Origin: Amphimedon queenslandica
Lineage: Eukaryota; Porifera; Demospongiae; Haplosclerida; Niphatidae
Direction of reading: 5' to 3'
Length of the DNA: 64,000 nt
Assembly: GCF_000090795.2 (NCBI RefSeq)
Contig: NW_003546281.1
Location: 36,191-100,190, forward strand
Positions 14,911 to 25,966 of this stretch are shown piece after piece (within the stretch, counting starts at the first letter, position 1; every line of letters begins with the position of its first letter). The position numbers and the translations under genes were made by a program. The notes under the pieces were generated by a model. It searched no databases. It worked only from the letters and a program-made list of their open reading frames with translations, and was not told the DNA's origin.

Positions 14911-17900
14911 GTTATGATAATGATCAAGTTGAGGTAAAGTAAAATTGCAAGTACAGTACACCCCACTTTCAAAATACCCCACTTTCATACTACAGTACAT
15001 GTAATGCATGTACAAACTTAAAATATTAACATGCATAATAAATACAGTCTTTGTGATATATTGATAACAATTATTAATAACAGTAACAATATCATTACAT
15101 CATAATGAAGGACTCATTGGCTCAGATACATGTACAAGCATTACTATATAAATGTACATGTACAACATTGTACATGACAATCCCCACTAAAATGTTACGT
15201 TAGCATTTTTGAGTAAATACAGTGCAATGATGTAATAGCTGAGTAATGCACACCACCTAGTCACCGATCACCTACACCCACACACATTAATTAAACTGAA
15301 GATGAAGTAATACTATTAGATAAATTGATGTACATGTACTGTATACTGTGTATAATACATGGAATTGTGTACATTCAGGCTTGGGATAGGTATGCGGTAT
15401 GCGAGACCACAAGACTATCAATTATCGTCATTAGTCTATAGGTGTTGTTGTCCATTTTACCTGTGAAGTGCGCTCAGATTATAGTCACCAAAAACGGCAT
15501 CAAGATCAGCTCCTGATACAGCTAATAGCCTCAGGCAATCTGAATGACCAGCCTCCGTAGCGAAAACAACAGCTGGCTTACCTAATATCTGATGGAGCGG
15601 AGGAGAGGGAGGGGGAGTGATAGAGAGGGGGAGTGAGAAAGAAAAAACAAAGAGGGGAGAAACAAGAGAAAGGAATAAACATAGTAACAAGGAAGGCTTG
15701 GGCTCTACATGTACATGTACATGTATATACAGTATATGTACATGTACATGTAGCTGGCAGAAATGTACCATGTACTGAAAAAAACAACATAAGAAATGCC
15801 CATTATAAAATTAATGCTCCATGTATAAATTATAGTACTGAAATTCCCTCAGTCTCCCCCAAAACAAAATAGCCAGTGACACATGTTAGTGTACAGTCCC
15901 ACTAATAGCTTAACATCATTAATGTGGAGGAAGAGAAGGAAAAAGGAAATAGATAAAGGATGTACATGTACATGTTGAAGAATAGAACAAAAAGGAAAGG
16001 AAGTAAAAAAGAGAGAAAGAGAGAGTATCAAGAAAGGAAGTGAGAGAGAAAGGACAATACCCCTATATGTACATGTACATATGTACATACATGTACACAT
16101 ACATAGATGTACATGTACATGTACATGTACAGTACATGTACATGTACATGTATATGTACACGTGTATGCAAGTTCAATGTACATGTACAGATTATCCATT
16201 AAAATAATTGTCATGTCATTAATGAATTAATGCCATGCCCATGATCAGCATTATAGACTTCAAGGGCAAAGTCAAAGCTGTTGACAAGGCAAAATGAATG
16301 TGTCCTTTTACAGTGTATGCACAATAATCAACAAAATATCTTATGTACAATAATGTTCTAGTTACATGTACAGTAAGTGAACACATAAAGTTTTGCCTTC
16401 AAAATTGTTGAGTGATGGCTGTTTGGCTTTAAGCAGGTGAGTACATGCACATACTGTACATGACAGCATTAGCTATGCATGCATGAAGGAATAATCACAT
16501 TTGTATGTAGACGTAATTGTCTAATTGTGAACAAATGGCTACTTGTAACCACACACACTCAAACACGCTTCACTTAAAATATTTCAGGTATTTATTGATA
16601 ACGCCATCCAGATGTCCAGAATTAGGGCATTGGCGAAATACTTCAAATGAGAAATATTCAAAAATTGTAAAATTACATGTACATGTACATGTATTTTTAC
16701 AAAACTACCAACCAAAAGACAATAACAATGTGCATTATTGTATGTGTACTGTACATACATGTATCTGTGCTCAGAATCAGCTCAAAATTGATACACAACA
16801 CACACATGTACATTGTATACTACAGTGGACATAAAAAAGGCTAAGTAGATGTAGGATACAGTAGAGAAGAGAACCTTGAAGTTCGCAGGTACATGTACTT
16901 TGCTACTACTTCGCTACTCTTCGTTACTCTTCACTGCGTCATGCTGCGATCCCACCCAGACACATGTACTGTAGTAGAACTTGTGGATGCTTCTTTTAGC
17001 TGTCTGTCCTCTCCAAGTTCAATTCTATAATGCCACTCTCTCCTTCTAGAAGCCTGTTTAGGATGTTTTTTGCTCCATGCTATTGTCTTCCACTGTCGCA
17101 CTACTGTCAAGCTACTGTTGCAGTAGCAACGAACTACCTACGCAAAAGCAGAGTAACTGCGGGCGTAGCTACTTAGCCTTTTTTTTGATATGTACTATAC
17201 ATGTATACTGTAGGCTAAAAATGTGCACATGCACATGTACATGTATAATGCACAAGCAAGTACCGTAAATGCTGTACATGTACATGCATCACAAAATTAT
17301 TAAACTCTCGTAGCCCATTTTTTCAAAATTTAGCCAAAGACCAAAGGCTAAAGCTTTTGGTGGTTGCTGGCCCAATTTTTGAACAAATTGAATAAAAATT
17401 GAAATTAAAAGATTGACATCAGCTAAAAGTCGATGCACAATGTACCAGAAAATAATAAAATGGAGAATTCTTTCCTAGCCTTTTTGACAAAATTTTGCCT
17501 GAAATCAAAGGCTAGAGCCTTAGGCCCAAATTCTAAACAACTTTAAAAAATCATAAACATCCAAATTTGATTGGAATCATGTATCAGAAAAATTTATAAA
17601 AATGAAAATTTAATTTTTTTGGCAAAATTTGAAAAATTTGTTGTGCACAGTTTGACCAGATTTCTTAGCAACTTAAAAAATTTGTAAAATTGATTAGAAT
17701 TGGCTCAAATTTTTAACACAACATAAGGTACATGTATCAGAAACAATTATAAGAAAGGAAAATTCTCTTCTTTTCATTTTTGGGAAAATTTGGCCAAAGT
17801 CCCTATATTACAGTACAAGGACACTGTCCCAATTTTGGAGCAACTTTAAAAATTCGTAAAAAATCTAGATTTAATTGGAATCAGCACAAAATTTCCACAC

Positions 17901-20900
17901 AACATAGGAGCATGTACATGTACCAGAAACAATTGTTAATAAATGGAGAATTCTCTCCTTTCAGTTTTTGACAAAATTTGGCCAAAGTCCCTGTATTTGA
18001 CAAAATTTTTAAGCAACTTTAAAACAAATCCAAATTTTCCACACAACATAAGAACATGTACATGTGCATGTACATGTATCAGAAGCACTTATAAAAATGG
18101 AAAATTATGTCCTTTTAATTTCTGGCAAAATTTGGCTGAAGTCCTTGACTTTGACCGGATTTTTGAGTAACTTTAGAAATTTGTAAAAATTCAAATATGA
18201 TCAGAATTAGCTCAAACTTTTCACACAACACACTAAGAACATGCATACATGTACATTGTACATGAAACAATTAGAAAAATGGAAAATTCTCTCCTTTTGA
18301 TTTCTAGCAAATTTTTGAGCAACTTTAAGAATTTATAAAAAAATTCAAATTTGTTCAGAATCAGCTTAAACCTTCAACACAACATAAAAACATATACATG
18401 AACTATATAATGTATCAGAAGTATACATGCATATGTACCGTATGTAATTATTAAAACAGAGAATTCTTTCCTTTTTATTTTTGAAAAATTTGGCCAAAGT
18501 CCCTGTACTACTGTACATTGTACATGTACATTCACACTATTATTATTACATGTACATGTACATGTATAAATTACAGTAGCTATACACATACAATGTACAT
18601 GTACATGTACAGTATGTAAAGTTACTCTAGAAGTATACATGTACATGTACAGCACATGCATGAACATGTACGTTGTACATGTACATGTACATTAAAAACA
18701 TACAGTGCGCATAGCAACATCTCTAGCATTAGGATCAGCTCCTTTCTCTAACAGTTTCTCAAGTTGAGGTACAAGTCCTTCCTTAGCTGCAGCACACACT
18801 AATGGTAGACCAGCTACTGTCTAAAGAATAACAAATTATAAAATGTGCAGTAACTAATGGGCTACATGTACATGTACAGTAGGTACATTGTAAATGCAAA
18901 TATTAAGGGTCAAGTAAAGCCAGTAAGAATGTACAGTGTACAAACACGTACATGTACATGTACATGTATAAGTATAAAAAATACATGTACATGTACATGT
19001 ACGTACAATGTAATTATAGTTTTTAATTGATTACTAACATACATGTACATGTACACATGTACATGTACATGCATAGGAATTACGGATTAACCATACTTAC
19101 TCTATACAAAATGAAAAACGTTACATTGTAAATGTACCTTAGTATTACAATGTATGCAGTAAGTTTACCTTAGCATTAGGTTCAGCTCCAAGCTCCAGTA
19201 GAAATGAGAGACACTTCACATGTCTGCCGGTAGGATGAAGGCAATGGAACAATGTTCTGAGTCCTGTACCATCAGCCACTAAAAATAATAAACAATTTTT
19301 GGTGAGAATCAATTTTTACAGTACATCGTATAGTGCAAAATTTTCGAGGTTTGTAAATTTCATATGAATTTTACAAATTTAACTTTCACAAATTTATGCC
19401 GTCTGTTCGTCTTGTACCGTAATAATTTGATTTCCATGACAATAATTTTTGTGAATCTTCAAAAAATTGTGAAATTTGAGAAATTTACAGCCCTAAAAAA
19501 TTTTGCACTATACAGAATGCACCATTTGGTGAAATTGATGTACATGTACATGTACATGTTGTAAATGCATGCAACATCAAAACATTTAATTAAAATGAAC
19601 AATTTTCTTTTTGTGATTTTAAACAAAAATTGGACAAACACCCTGCACTATAGTACTGGGTCTTTGACCTGATTTTTTAACAACTTCAAATTTTAAAATA
19701 AATCTAATTTGACTGAAATCAGTTCAAAATTTCTACACAACAGTACATGTACATGCATCAAAAATGTAAAAAATGGAGAATCCTTTCCTAGAAAAGTTAT
19801 ACCGTCTATCTGGAAATTGTTATTGTGATTTAAATTTTACTGAATTAGAATTTCGCAAAAAAATTAGATCACCCATATAATTATATGCCACATTCAATAA
19901 TACATGGCACAGTCTTATTTAGTAAAAATTAAATCGCAGCACAATTTTAAAACACAAAAATTTTCTACCACACTAATTTCCCCATCTATGGTATACAGTA
20001 CCTTGCATTGGTAGTCCTTTCATTGCCAGTTGTTCTAATGATTGCAAGTGTCCATACTGACAGGCTCTCATGAATGGTGTACAACCCTATGACACATGTA
20101 CAGCAAGTAAAATAAATATAAAAATTAATTATAATATCAAACTAAGAAGACCATGTAACAAGACAGGCAATACATAAACGCACACATGTACATGTACATG
20201 TATACATGTACAACATGTACATGTACAGTAGATGTACATGTACAATGTATAACATGCACATGCACAGAAATACAATGGGTACACTCCAATGCAGTGAATG
20301 GACACATGTACAATTGTACAGGCATTAGGTTATAAAATTTTCACTCTTAAAATAATTCCATTTTTAAGGGCTAATACTGAAATTTTAACACATAAAAGAG
20401 TTTTGTAATGTACATGTACATGCATGATAAGATACATGTACTGAATAGTAAAATAAAATAACATGAAATTTTTCATACCAATTACATGTATTTGTAACAT
20501 ACAAATTTCTCAATCTACAGTAATTAAAGATTACATTAATGTACTACACAATTGCATCATAATGTACACGTAGAAGGCAAAACCCATAAAATTGAAGTCA
20601 AAAGCCAGTTACATATACATGTACATGTATTTTATAAGCACATAAAAAACATCAAATCAATGTGGCTACCTAAGACAACAAGCATAAATGTACATGTACA
20701 ATGTATGCGAGGCAATATTCCTTTTTATCTGAGCTCTGTATGTAATTCTACATGTACATAGTGAAGCACAGATGCAATCAAAAAATAATTGTTATTTTAA
20801 GGAATTTCATTTTTTTGTACATCAAACAAAGGTCATATCACAAATTCATGGAACTGAATTTTCTCCCATAAGCACCTAACCATATTAATTTAATAGAATC

Positions 20901-21904
20901 AACGCCTTCAATGGAATTTGAAACATCATACAATGTACTACTCACAACACAATACACTTCACAGGCTTTAAGCTGCTAGTGAAGGATAACCAGCTCCTGT
21001 TACTGGTCTATTTATATACTTACCCACCTACGCACCATGCACTGCAACGTGCTCTTATCACGTGCGTTCACGTGTTCAAAGTGTGTTTATATAATGACAA
21101 GAAGCAGGCTTAAGCTGCAGAGTGTTTTCAAAATAATAATAATAACATTATAAAAGGTTAATGATACAAACAAATTGGAATTTTATTGCTGACATTTTCA
21201 GAAATTTCCCACATAATGCAAGTACATTTATTGTAGCTTTTATTACACGTCATGTACATGTAATTGATAATCTGCAGTACTGTCAATGTAAATGTACATG
21301 TAACTACAGGGTATTATCAAATTTGACAAAGTAATTTCTTTCATCACTACAATAATAATAAAAATTACATAATACTCAATCACCTCTTTATCTTGTATTG
21401 AATTTATTGCTCCATTCTCCAGAAGCAAAGCAACTATACCATCTAGATTAAGAGTGACTGCCACGTGTAAAGCTGTTGTACCATTATTAGGATCTGAGGA
21501 ACAAGAAATAATAAAGAACACACGTACAATAGGCCATGTTCCACACCCAGTATAGTAATAATAATTACTGGTGTTGCTATGGCGACTAATAAACAACTAT
21601 ACTAGACTAAGCAGTATCCATTGATAAAAATGGTATTTTGTGGCTAACACAGGTCCTTCCTACCTTGGTAATTGACGAGGTTGGGTATACCTCCTTCCAA
21701 AAGCTTAAGTATCTGTGCTTTGTCTTGCTCTCTGGTGCAATAGATGAGTTTTCTAACTTGTAATATTTCAAGCTCATTGCTTGCGAGAGGCATGGCTGGT
21801 CCTTCTTCACTCCAAGCTAGCAGTGCAGTGCCTCCTTTTCTCCCACTGACGGGGAATGATGTGTTTAGTTCTTCTACCTTGCCACGCCCTGTGCTCATCT
21901 CCAT
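5153..21904 (-). CDS. ANKEF1: Ankyrin repeat and EF-hand domain protein 1 (ANKEF1/ANKRD5)
   Basis: Twenty minus-strand exons give a phase-consistent frame of 834 residues: 21664-21904, 21384-21493, 20002-20086, 19169-19278, 18704-18820, 15461-15588, 14623-14771, 13874-14040, 12393-12626, 11932-11973, 11716-11760, 11503-11592, 10469-10550, 9100-9277, 7388-7454, 6680-6810, 6189-6316, 5950-6044, 5398-5568, 5153-5287. The order matches vertebrate ANKEF1 (~776 aa): N-terminal ankyrin block, a degenerate EF-hand region (exon at 12393-12626), Lys/Gly linkers (GKKGKKKGG), a WY motif, a second ankyrin block (KTPLMIAAAHGRCDVAEYL, then DNFMWTPLHHACHAGE), another Lys-rich linker and a short FDEIRTPFQ C-terminus like human FEDFMMPFQ. 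The EF loop DKKNEGVLNWED lacks acidic residues at positions 3 and 5, so calcium binding is doubtful. The family is linked to motile cilia and sperm flagella. The least certain junction is 6189/6044; reading through is also open. Introns are long here because of repeats. Confidence 0.9.
7471..7540. repeat. GA-rich microsatellite
   Basis: Runs of GAGAGAGACA in the intron just upstream (minus sense) of the ANKEF1 exon at 7388-7454; on the minus strand it is a CT tract that may serve as the polypyrimidine region. Smaller GA tracts are at 6325-6358 and 46340-46420. Confidence 0.85.
8690..8858. mobile_element. MITE with CAGTGGCRTAGCCAGG ends (hAT-like)
   Basis: The left end reads CAGTGGCATAGCCAGGG and the right end is the complement of CAGTGGCGTAGCCAGGG, enclosing about 170 bp that includes 'gtagggcaca' blocks near both ends. 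Such ends are typical of non-autonomous DNA transposons, often classed as hAT-like. It lies inside an ANKEF1 intron and has no coding capacity. Confidence 0.75.
14851..14909. repeat. (TAA)n microsatellite
   Basis: About 20 units of TAA in the ANKEF1 intron upstream (minus sense) of the 14623-14771 exon. A second shorter AAT run sits at 14775-14801, directly at the splice acceptor. Confidence 0.95.
16821..17198. mobile_element. Foldback element with AAAAAAGGCTAAGTAG ends
   Basis: An inverted repeat with AAAAAAGGCTAAGTAG near 16833 and its complement near 17166-17184 encloses ~350 bp. The ends extend outward with partial matching (TACAGT... versus TATAGT...). It is noncoding, within the 3.1-kb ANKEF1 intron. 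Confidence 0.6.
17290..18500. repeat. Tandem array of the ~150-190 bp interspersed family
   Basis: At least six diverged units follow each other. Each unit contains in order 'caactttaaaaat', 'aaatttgattggaatcagc', 'ttccacacaacataagaacatg', 'atcagaaa', 'ggagaattctctcc' and 'aaatttggccaaagtccctg'. The same family occurs at 19580-19790, 29525-30250, 36085-36770, 47515-48785 and 60780-60975, and in fragments elsewhere. No coding capacity is seen. Confidence 0.8.
19328..19513. mobile_element. MITE with GTATAGTGCAAAATTTT ends
   Basis: Both ends read GTATAGTGCAAAATTTT when taken inward, with matching continuation into the interior (tttgtaaattt / ctgtaaattt). It is 186 bp, AT-rich and intronic in ANKEF1. 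The interior resembles the elements at 26890 and 36819. Confidence 0.8.
19799..19994. mobile_element. MITE with ATACCRTMTAT ends next to a splice donor
   Basis: The left end ATACCGTCTATCTGGAAATT and the right end, inverted, ATACCATAGATGGGGAAATT form ~20-bp terminal inverted repeats around 196 bp. The right end lies 7 nt from the ANKEF1 exon at 20002-20086, inside the donor region of its intron. Confidence 0.75.
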
Positions 21905-22170
21905 AATGAGCCACACCCTAAACAAAAAACACCCCAAATTGACACCCACGCTAATTAAACTGCCCTGGATTACTGGTATTTTGTATTTTGGCTCCAGTCT
22001 GGGTTTCACCATTCACTTATGACTACTTGCAGCAAACTTGAATAGGTTTGAAACTTTGAAGGTGCTAAAAATGTAGATGATTAATTTCCATAATTTCATT
22101 AGATCTATTAATTAACTAGCCACGCCTATGCTATTTGAGCCACGCCTCCAGCATCTGAATATCCGACACA
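21905..22170. promoter_or_regulatory. Bidirectional promoter, ANKEF1 / LHFPL
   Basis: 266 bp separate the two divergent start codons. GCCACGCC boxes (Sp1/KLF-type) lie at 22119-22126 and 22139-22146, and another at 21881-21888 just inside the ANKEF1 first exon. No TATA box is obvious. A shared core promoter is inference from spacing. Confidence 0.55.
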
Positions 22171-23310
22171 ATGGCATCTTGTTGCTCCAGTTATACACCT
22201 TTGGCATACATTTGGACTGTCCTTTCCGTCATAGCTGCACTCCTGTGTCCTTTTGGCCTCTACTTCTCGAACTGGCTGGAAAGAGTCTCGCCGGACGGTA
22301 ACTCAATAACCTCACTGTCCAGCTTTAGAAGATGTCCCAACGATACCTCACAGATATCAGTTGCGTGCGAGGAGTACCTCAGCTTTGGGGAAATATACTC
22401 GGCGGCGTGGCAGGCAGTAACACTCTTATTTGGATTAGGTGCTTGTCTATTGATACTGGTTGCATTGACCAGCTTATTTGGATTGTGTATAAGACACTTA
22501 TTCAATAAATGTGTGGGAATAATAACGATAACATCACAGACCATTGGAGGTAAGTAAATTCACGGTTGTTATTTTTGAAGGGGATTGTTTACTGATGTCG
22601 TAATCTAATACAGATAATTGTAATTTTAGTATTTTTCAATTGAGATTGATGGTTTTAGGATGATAATCAATCACTTTATGATTGGAGATATTGTATGATT
22701 GCATGGAAGACTTTTAATTACTATGACACTTTTATGAATGTGCCTTTATGTCTGAGCTATGTTAACAAGGATGCCACACCTAATTTGGCATTGGCTGTCA
22801 AATCAAATCTCCATGTGTGTGTGTGTTCTGTAGCTGCCTTTCTCTTCCTTTTCCAATTATCATGGCTCCTCCTCTAATTCTTTTCCTATCAATAGCTTTG
22901 GCTATCTGCCATCTCTCTTCCTCTCTCTTCCTGAATCTTTAGTAATGCATGTTATCGAGAGTGGATAATTACTGATGTTATTATAGAAACTATGCCCGTT
23001 GTATTTTACATTATTCTGTGTTAACAACATAAATCCCTTTCTTGCTTCACTTTTAGTTCTGCTATACATTGCTGGAATACTTGTCTTTCCTGTTGGGTGG
23101 AATAGCCCGCGTGTGACATCACTCTGTGGTCTGAATTCAGGTTTATATAAACTAGGAGATTGTAGAATCGGTTGGGCTTTTATTGTTATCATTATTGGTA
23201 CTGCTGTGGCTTTAGTGGCGGCTATACTGTCATGGACACCACTGATAAAGAGAGAAAAGGATAGAAGCAGACGTAGCAACAATGACTTGACAGTCCCTTA
23301 TACTGTATGA
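22171..23310 (+). CDS. LHFPL: LHFPL-family tetraspan membrane protein
   Basis: Two exons, 22171-22549 and 23057-23310, encode 210 residues, the usual LHFPL size. Four hydrophobic segments are visible: residues ~11-31, ~75-100, ~125-145 and ~172-195. The family hallmark is in the last third: LLYIAGILVFPVGW, then CGLNSGLYKLGDCRIGWAF, closely paralleling the FPDGW and YSLGDCSVRWAY motifs of LHFPL proteins. The first extracellular loop has conserved-looking cysteines and an NDTS glycosylation sequon. Vertebrate members act as auxiliary subunits of GABA-A receptors and the hair-cell mechanotransduction complex; the role in a sponge is unknown. The C-terminus ends YTV, a possible PDZ ligand as in claudins. 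The intron is 507 bp. The gene is divergent from ANKEF1 and convergent with the Ig-like receptor (254 bp between stops). Confidence 0.82.
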
Positions 23311-23564
23311 AAGGAGGACATTGTGTGATACATGTATGTATTGATTGATTTGTTTCGTCTTTCTGTGTTTGATTTATACTCTTTGTATGACCCCAAATCT
23401 TTTTAAGTGCTCTTCAAACTATGATTATTAACATGAGATTTTACCATTTTTATCCTTAATCTTATTATTATTATTATTATAAAAATAATTAATGACATTT
23501 CTAACTGACACCAACTAATATTAGCGACAATAGTAATATTTCTGTAATTATTTATTGTGCTGCT

Positions 23565-25822
23565 TTAATAATTATTTGTCTCAATGGGAGTGGTTTGATG
23601 TGGAGAGGGCGTGTCATACTGAGGGTCGTCAAACAGGTTAGGCGAGACCGAGTGAGTGATTGAGTGGGATCTCCCACCATGCGACTTACTACTCCGACTG
23701 CTTCCTCTTTTTATTCCAGTAGGCATAGAACCCCAAGGATCATCATATGCACTCTCTTGTGGAGCTGCAGAATTATCAGGAGCAGTACTGGTCTCATTAC
23801 CTGCACTAGTAGATGCAGTAGTAGTAGTAGTTGAAGCTTGACTTGATTCTTGCATGTTGATTAGCTCGTGATACTGGTGTGGCATGGCATCAGCTGGTAT
23901 GCTGTAATAACTCTCTTTTTCTCCTCCATTATTAATATTATCAAGGAGGGAGAGCGGTTGCATGTAGCTGTCAGGCCTCTGTTGTGAGGGTGATATGACC
24001 TCGTGTGGGTCATCATACAGTGCTGACTCAACTGGTGGGGGAGGGAGAGGAGGAGGAGATGAGATATTTGGTGAAGTTAGGTGTGGCTCCTCGTATGCTG
24101 CTGGTGGCGAATGAAGTATGGGGGAGAGCTGGTTCGGATCATCATACAAATTGAGAGATGGGGGAAGCTCAAGTGGCTCCTCTGCAGGTGGGGGTGGTCG
24201 TGATCCAATGGTACTACTAGTACCAGTAGGGGATATTGCTACTTGATCATACATGCCATCAGACCCACTTGGCAATGTGTTATGGGGAGATACATATTCC
24301 TCGTCACTGTGAGATTTCTTCTTGCTTAAATCCGGTTTAGCATATTTTGGGAGAGAGTTAGTTTTAGGTTGATCAGGGGGTACTATCCTCGGTGGGAAAA
24401 CATCAAATGCATTAGAATCATCAGATGATTGTACTTTAGCAATATCATAGACGGGATTACTGAAAGATAGCCCACGCTGTTGAATCTGAGAGGGTGGGGG
24501 CGGATGATGTGAAGAATTAATGTTGTTGTTTGTGTTTTGCTGAGGCAATTGGCTTGATGGTTTTTCATCATCACTAATAACAAGGTAGACATAGAAGGTA
24601 AATGTTATTCTATGGTGATTCATGTGCATTACCTGTTTCTCCTGCCTCCTACACCAGAGGAATCCTCTCCAGCTTGCCCTAATAATTAAGAGAAGGATGT
24701 AGTAACTAATACAGAAGCCATTCATTGTAGCCACGCCAATACTACGCTGCTCAGCTTAAGTGGACACGCCAATGTAAACTAACCTTTGGGTGTGTAGCTC
24801 CTTCTCCTTGACTGATGCTTTGTCAAGTAACAAAGGACAAAGATGGCTATAACTATGACTAATGCAATCACTGCAAGCAGTCCACACACACCAGCCAATG
24901 CATAGAGTATGAATACGTTATTTTCTGTGTCTCCAGTTGTGGTGGGAGATGGCTCAAGGGACTGTGTGGGTGTAAATGAGAGGCTGCTGCTACTAGTAGT
25001 AGCTGATAATGAGAGTGAAGGTGATGGGGAAAGGGAAGGAACTAAAGATGAAGGAGAGGTAGACAAAGCAGAGTAAATAAAGGATGATGACATAGAGGGA
25101 GTAATACTGATACTACTAGACCAACTAGCAGTATCAATATTACTGATACTACTAGACCAACTAGCAGTATCAATATTACTGATACTACTAGACCTAGCAG
25201 CATCAGTAATACTGACTGAGTCTTGTATTGATGCCTCACTTGATGGCGTTGGAGATAGAACGGTTGATGAGGAAGATGTAGAAATTATGGCACACTGATC
25301 ATATCGATTTTCAAAATGCACAAGTGAGGGCCTAGTAGGACAGTTCGGTAACGAAGAATTATATTCACTGGAGTTTCGTACGTGAGTCACTGTACTAAGA
25401 CGTAATGACAAATTGCTATACTTAGCATCAGTGATTTCACACCAGTAGTAACCAAGTGTATCATCATTAATTGTAAATGTGAGTGAAGGTTGGTAGTGGT
25501 TAATGCTCTGAAAACTGTATGGATCTGAAGTGTTACTCTCATTAATAGCAGTTCCATTAATACCAGCCTGGTCTTCATGTTGAGTACGAAACCAAGTCAG
25601 AGTAGCGTCAGCATCAGAGACTGTGCAATACAGAAATATAATTGTACTTGCTTTTGTTGGGCGACAAGTTAGCTCAGGCAATGGCTGACTTGTAAAGTTT
25701 AGCTTACATTCCTCTAAAAGACAAATTGTAAATTAAAAATAGACAAAATACGTTTTACCTTGACATAACACTGCCTGTGTCAGGCACAAAACCAGAAAGA
25801 CACAAACACAAGCTCTCTCCAT
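23565..25822 (-). CDS. Ig-like single-pass receptor with multi-YxxP cytoplasmic tail
   Basis: Four minus-strand exons, 25759-25822, 24784-25713, 24633-24678 and 23565-24573, are phase-consistent and encode 682 residues. Residues 1-21 are a signal peptide. Residues ~35-140 look like one Ig domain (a TIIFLYCTV strand, a TLTWF tryptophan strand, then GYYWCEI). A Ser/Thr-rich stalk with a 12-residue tandem repeat (SSISNIDTASWS) follows, then a membrane span at ~289-318 and a basic stop-transfer KHQSRRR. The ~364-residue tail is Pro-rich and carries nine YxxP motifs: YAKP, YVSP, YDDP, YEEP, YDDP, YMQP, YSIP, YDDP, YDTP, plus an NPVY. YxxP, above all YDxP, is the Crk/Nck-type SH2 docking motif known from p130Cas. 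Signalling by tyrosine phosphorylation is inference. Orthology is not recognised. Poly-Pro stretches may bind SH3 domains. Confidence 0.75.
25101..25200 (-). repeat. 36-bp coding tandem repeat in the receptor stalk
   Basis: A 36-bp unit encoding SISNIDTASWSS is present in two near-perfect copies flanked by partial ones in the Ser-rich stalk of the Ig-like receptor. This suggests length variation of the stalk between alleles. Confidence 0.8.
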
Positions 25823-25966
25823 CCTTTTCAGCTTCCTCCGTTTTGAAAGTGTGACCACAGTATCACCACACAATATATACACGTGGGTACACCAGCCACG
25901 CCTACCAAAATTTACAAATCAGCCACACCTCCACTACAGGCAGTGCTAGTGTCCACGTGCTCAAAC
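25823..25966. promoter_or_regulatory. Bidirectional promoter, receptor / tilS
   Basis: Only 144 bp separate the start codons. It contains GCCACGCC at 25895-25902, the variant GCCACACC at 25922-25929, and two CACGTG E-boxes (about 25880 and 25953). An ATATATA-like stretch lies near 25874. Function is inferred from position. Confidence 0.55.

Larger units (their letters stand above)
5825..20770. repeat. Dispersed (TACATG)n self-complementary hexamer clusters
   Basis: Nearly every ANKEF1 intron contains runs of the hexamer TACATG/CATGTA, for example at about 7038-7074, 8092-8106, 10618-10664, 13366-13394, 16070-16152, 18551-18565 and 18600-18690. The unit reads the same on both strands (TGTACATGTACA), so each run is a perfect palindrome. 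Runs are short (2-7 units), punctuated by variants such as TGTACAGTACA, and become rare outside this gene. They create many spurious open frames rich in Val-His and Cys-Thr. Confidence 0.9.

Noticed and set aside
8006-20761. Many open frames rich in Val-His-Val-His or Cys-Thr-Cys-Thr within 8-21 kb
   Set aside because: They are translations of the TACATG hexamer in introns, with no family resemblance or splice support.
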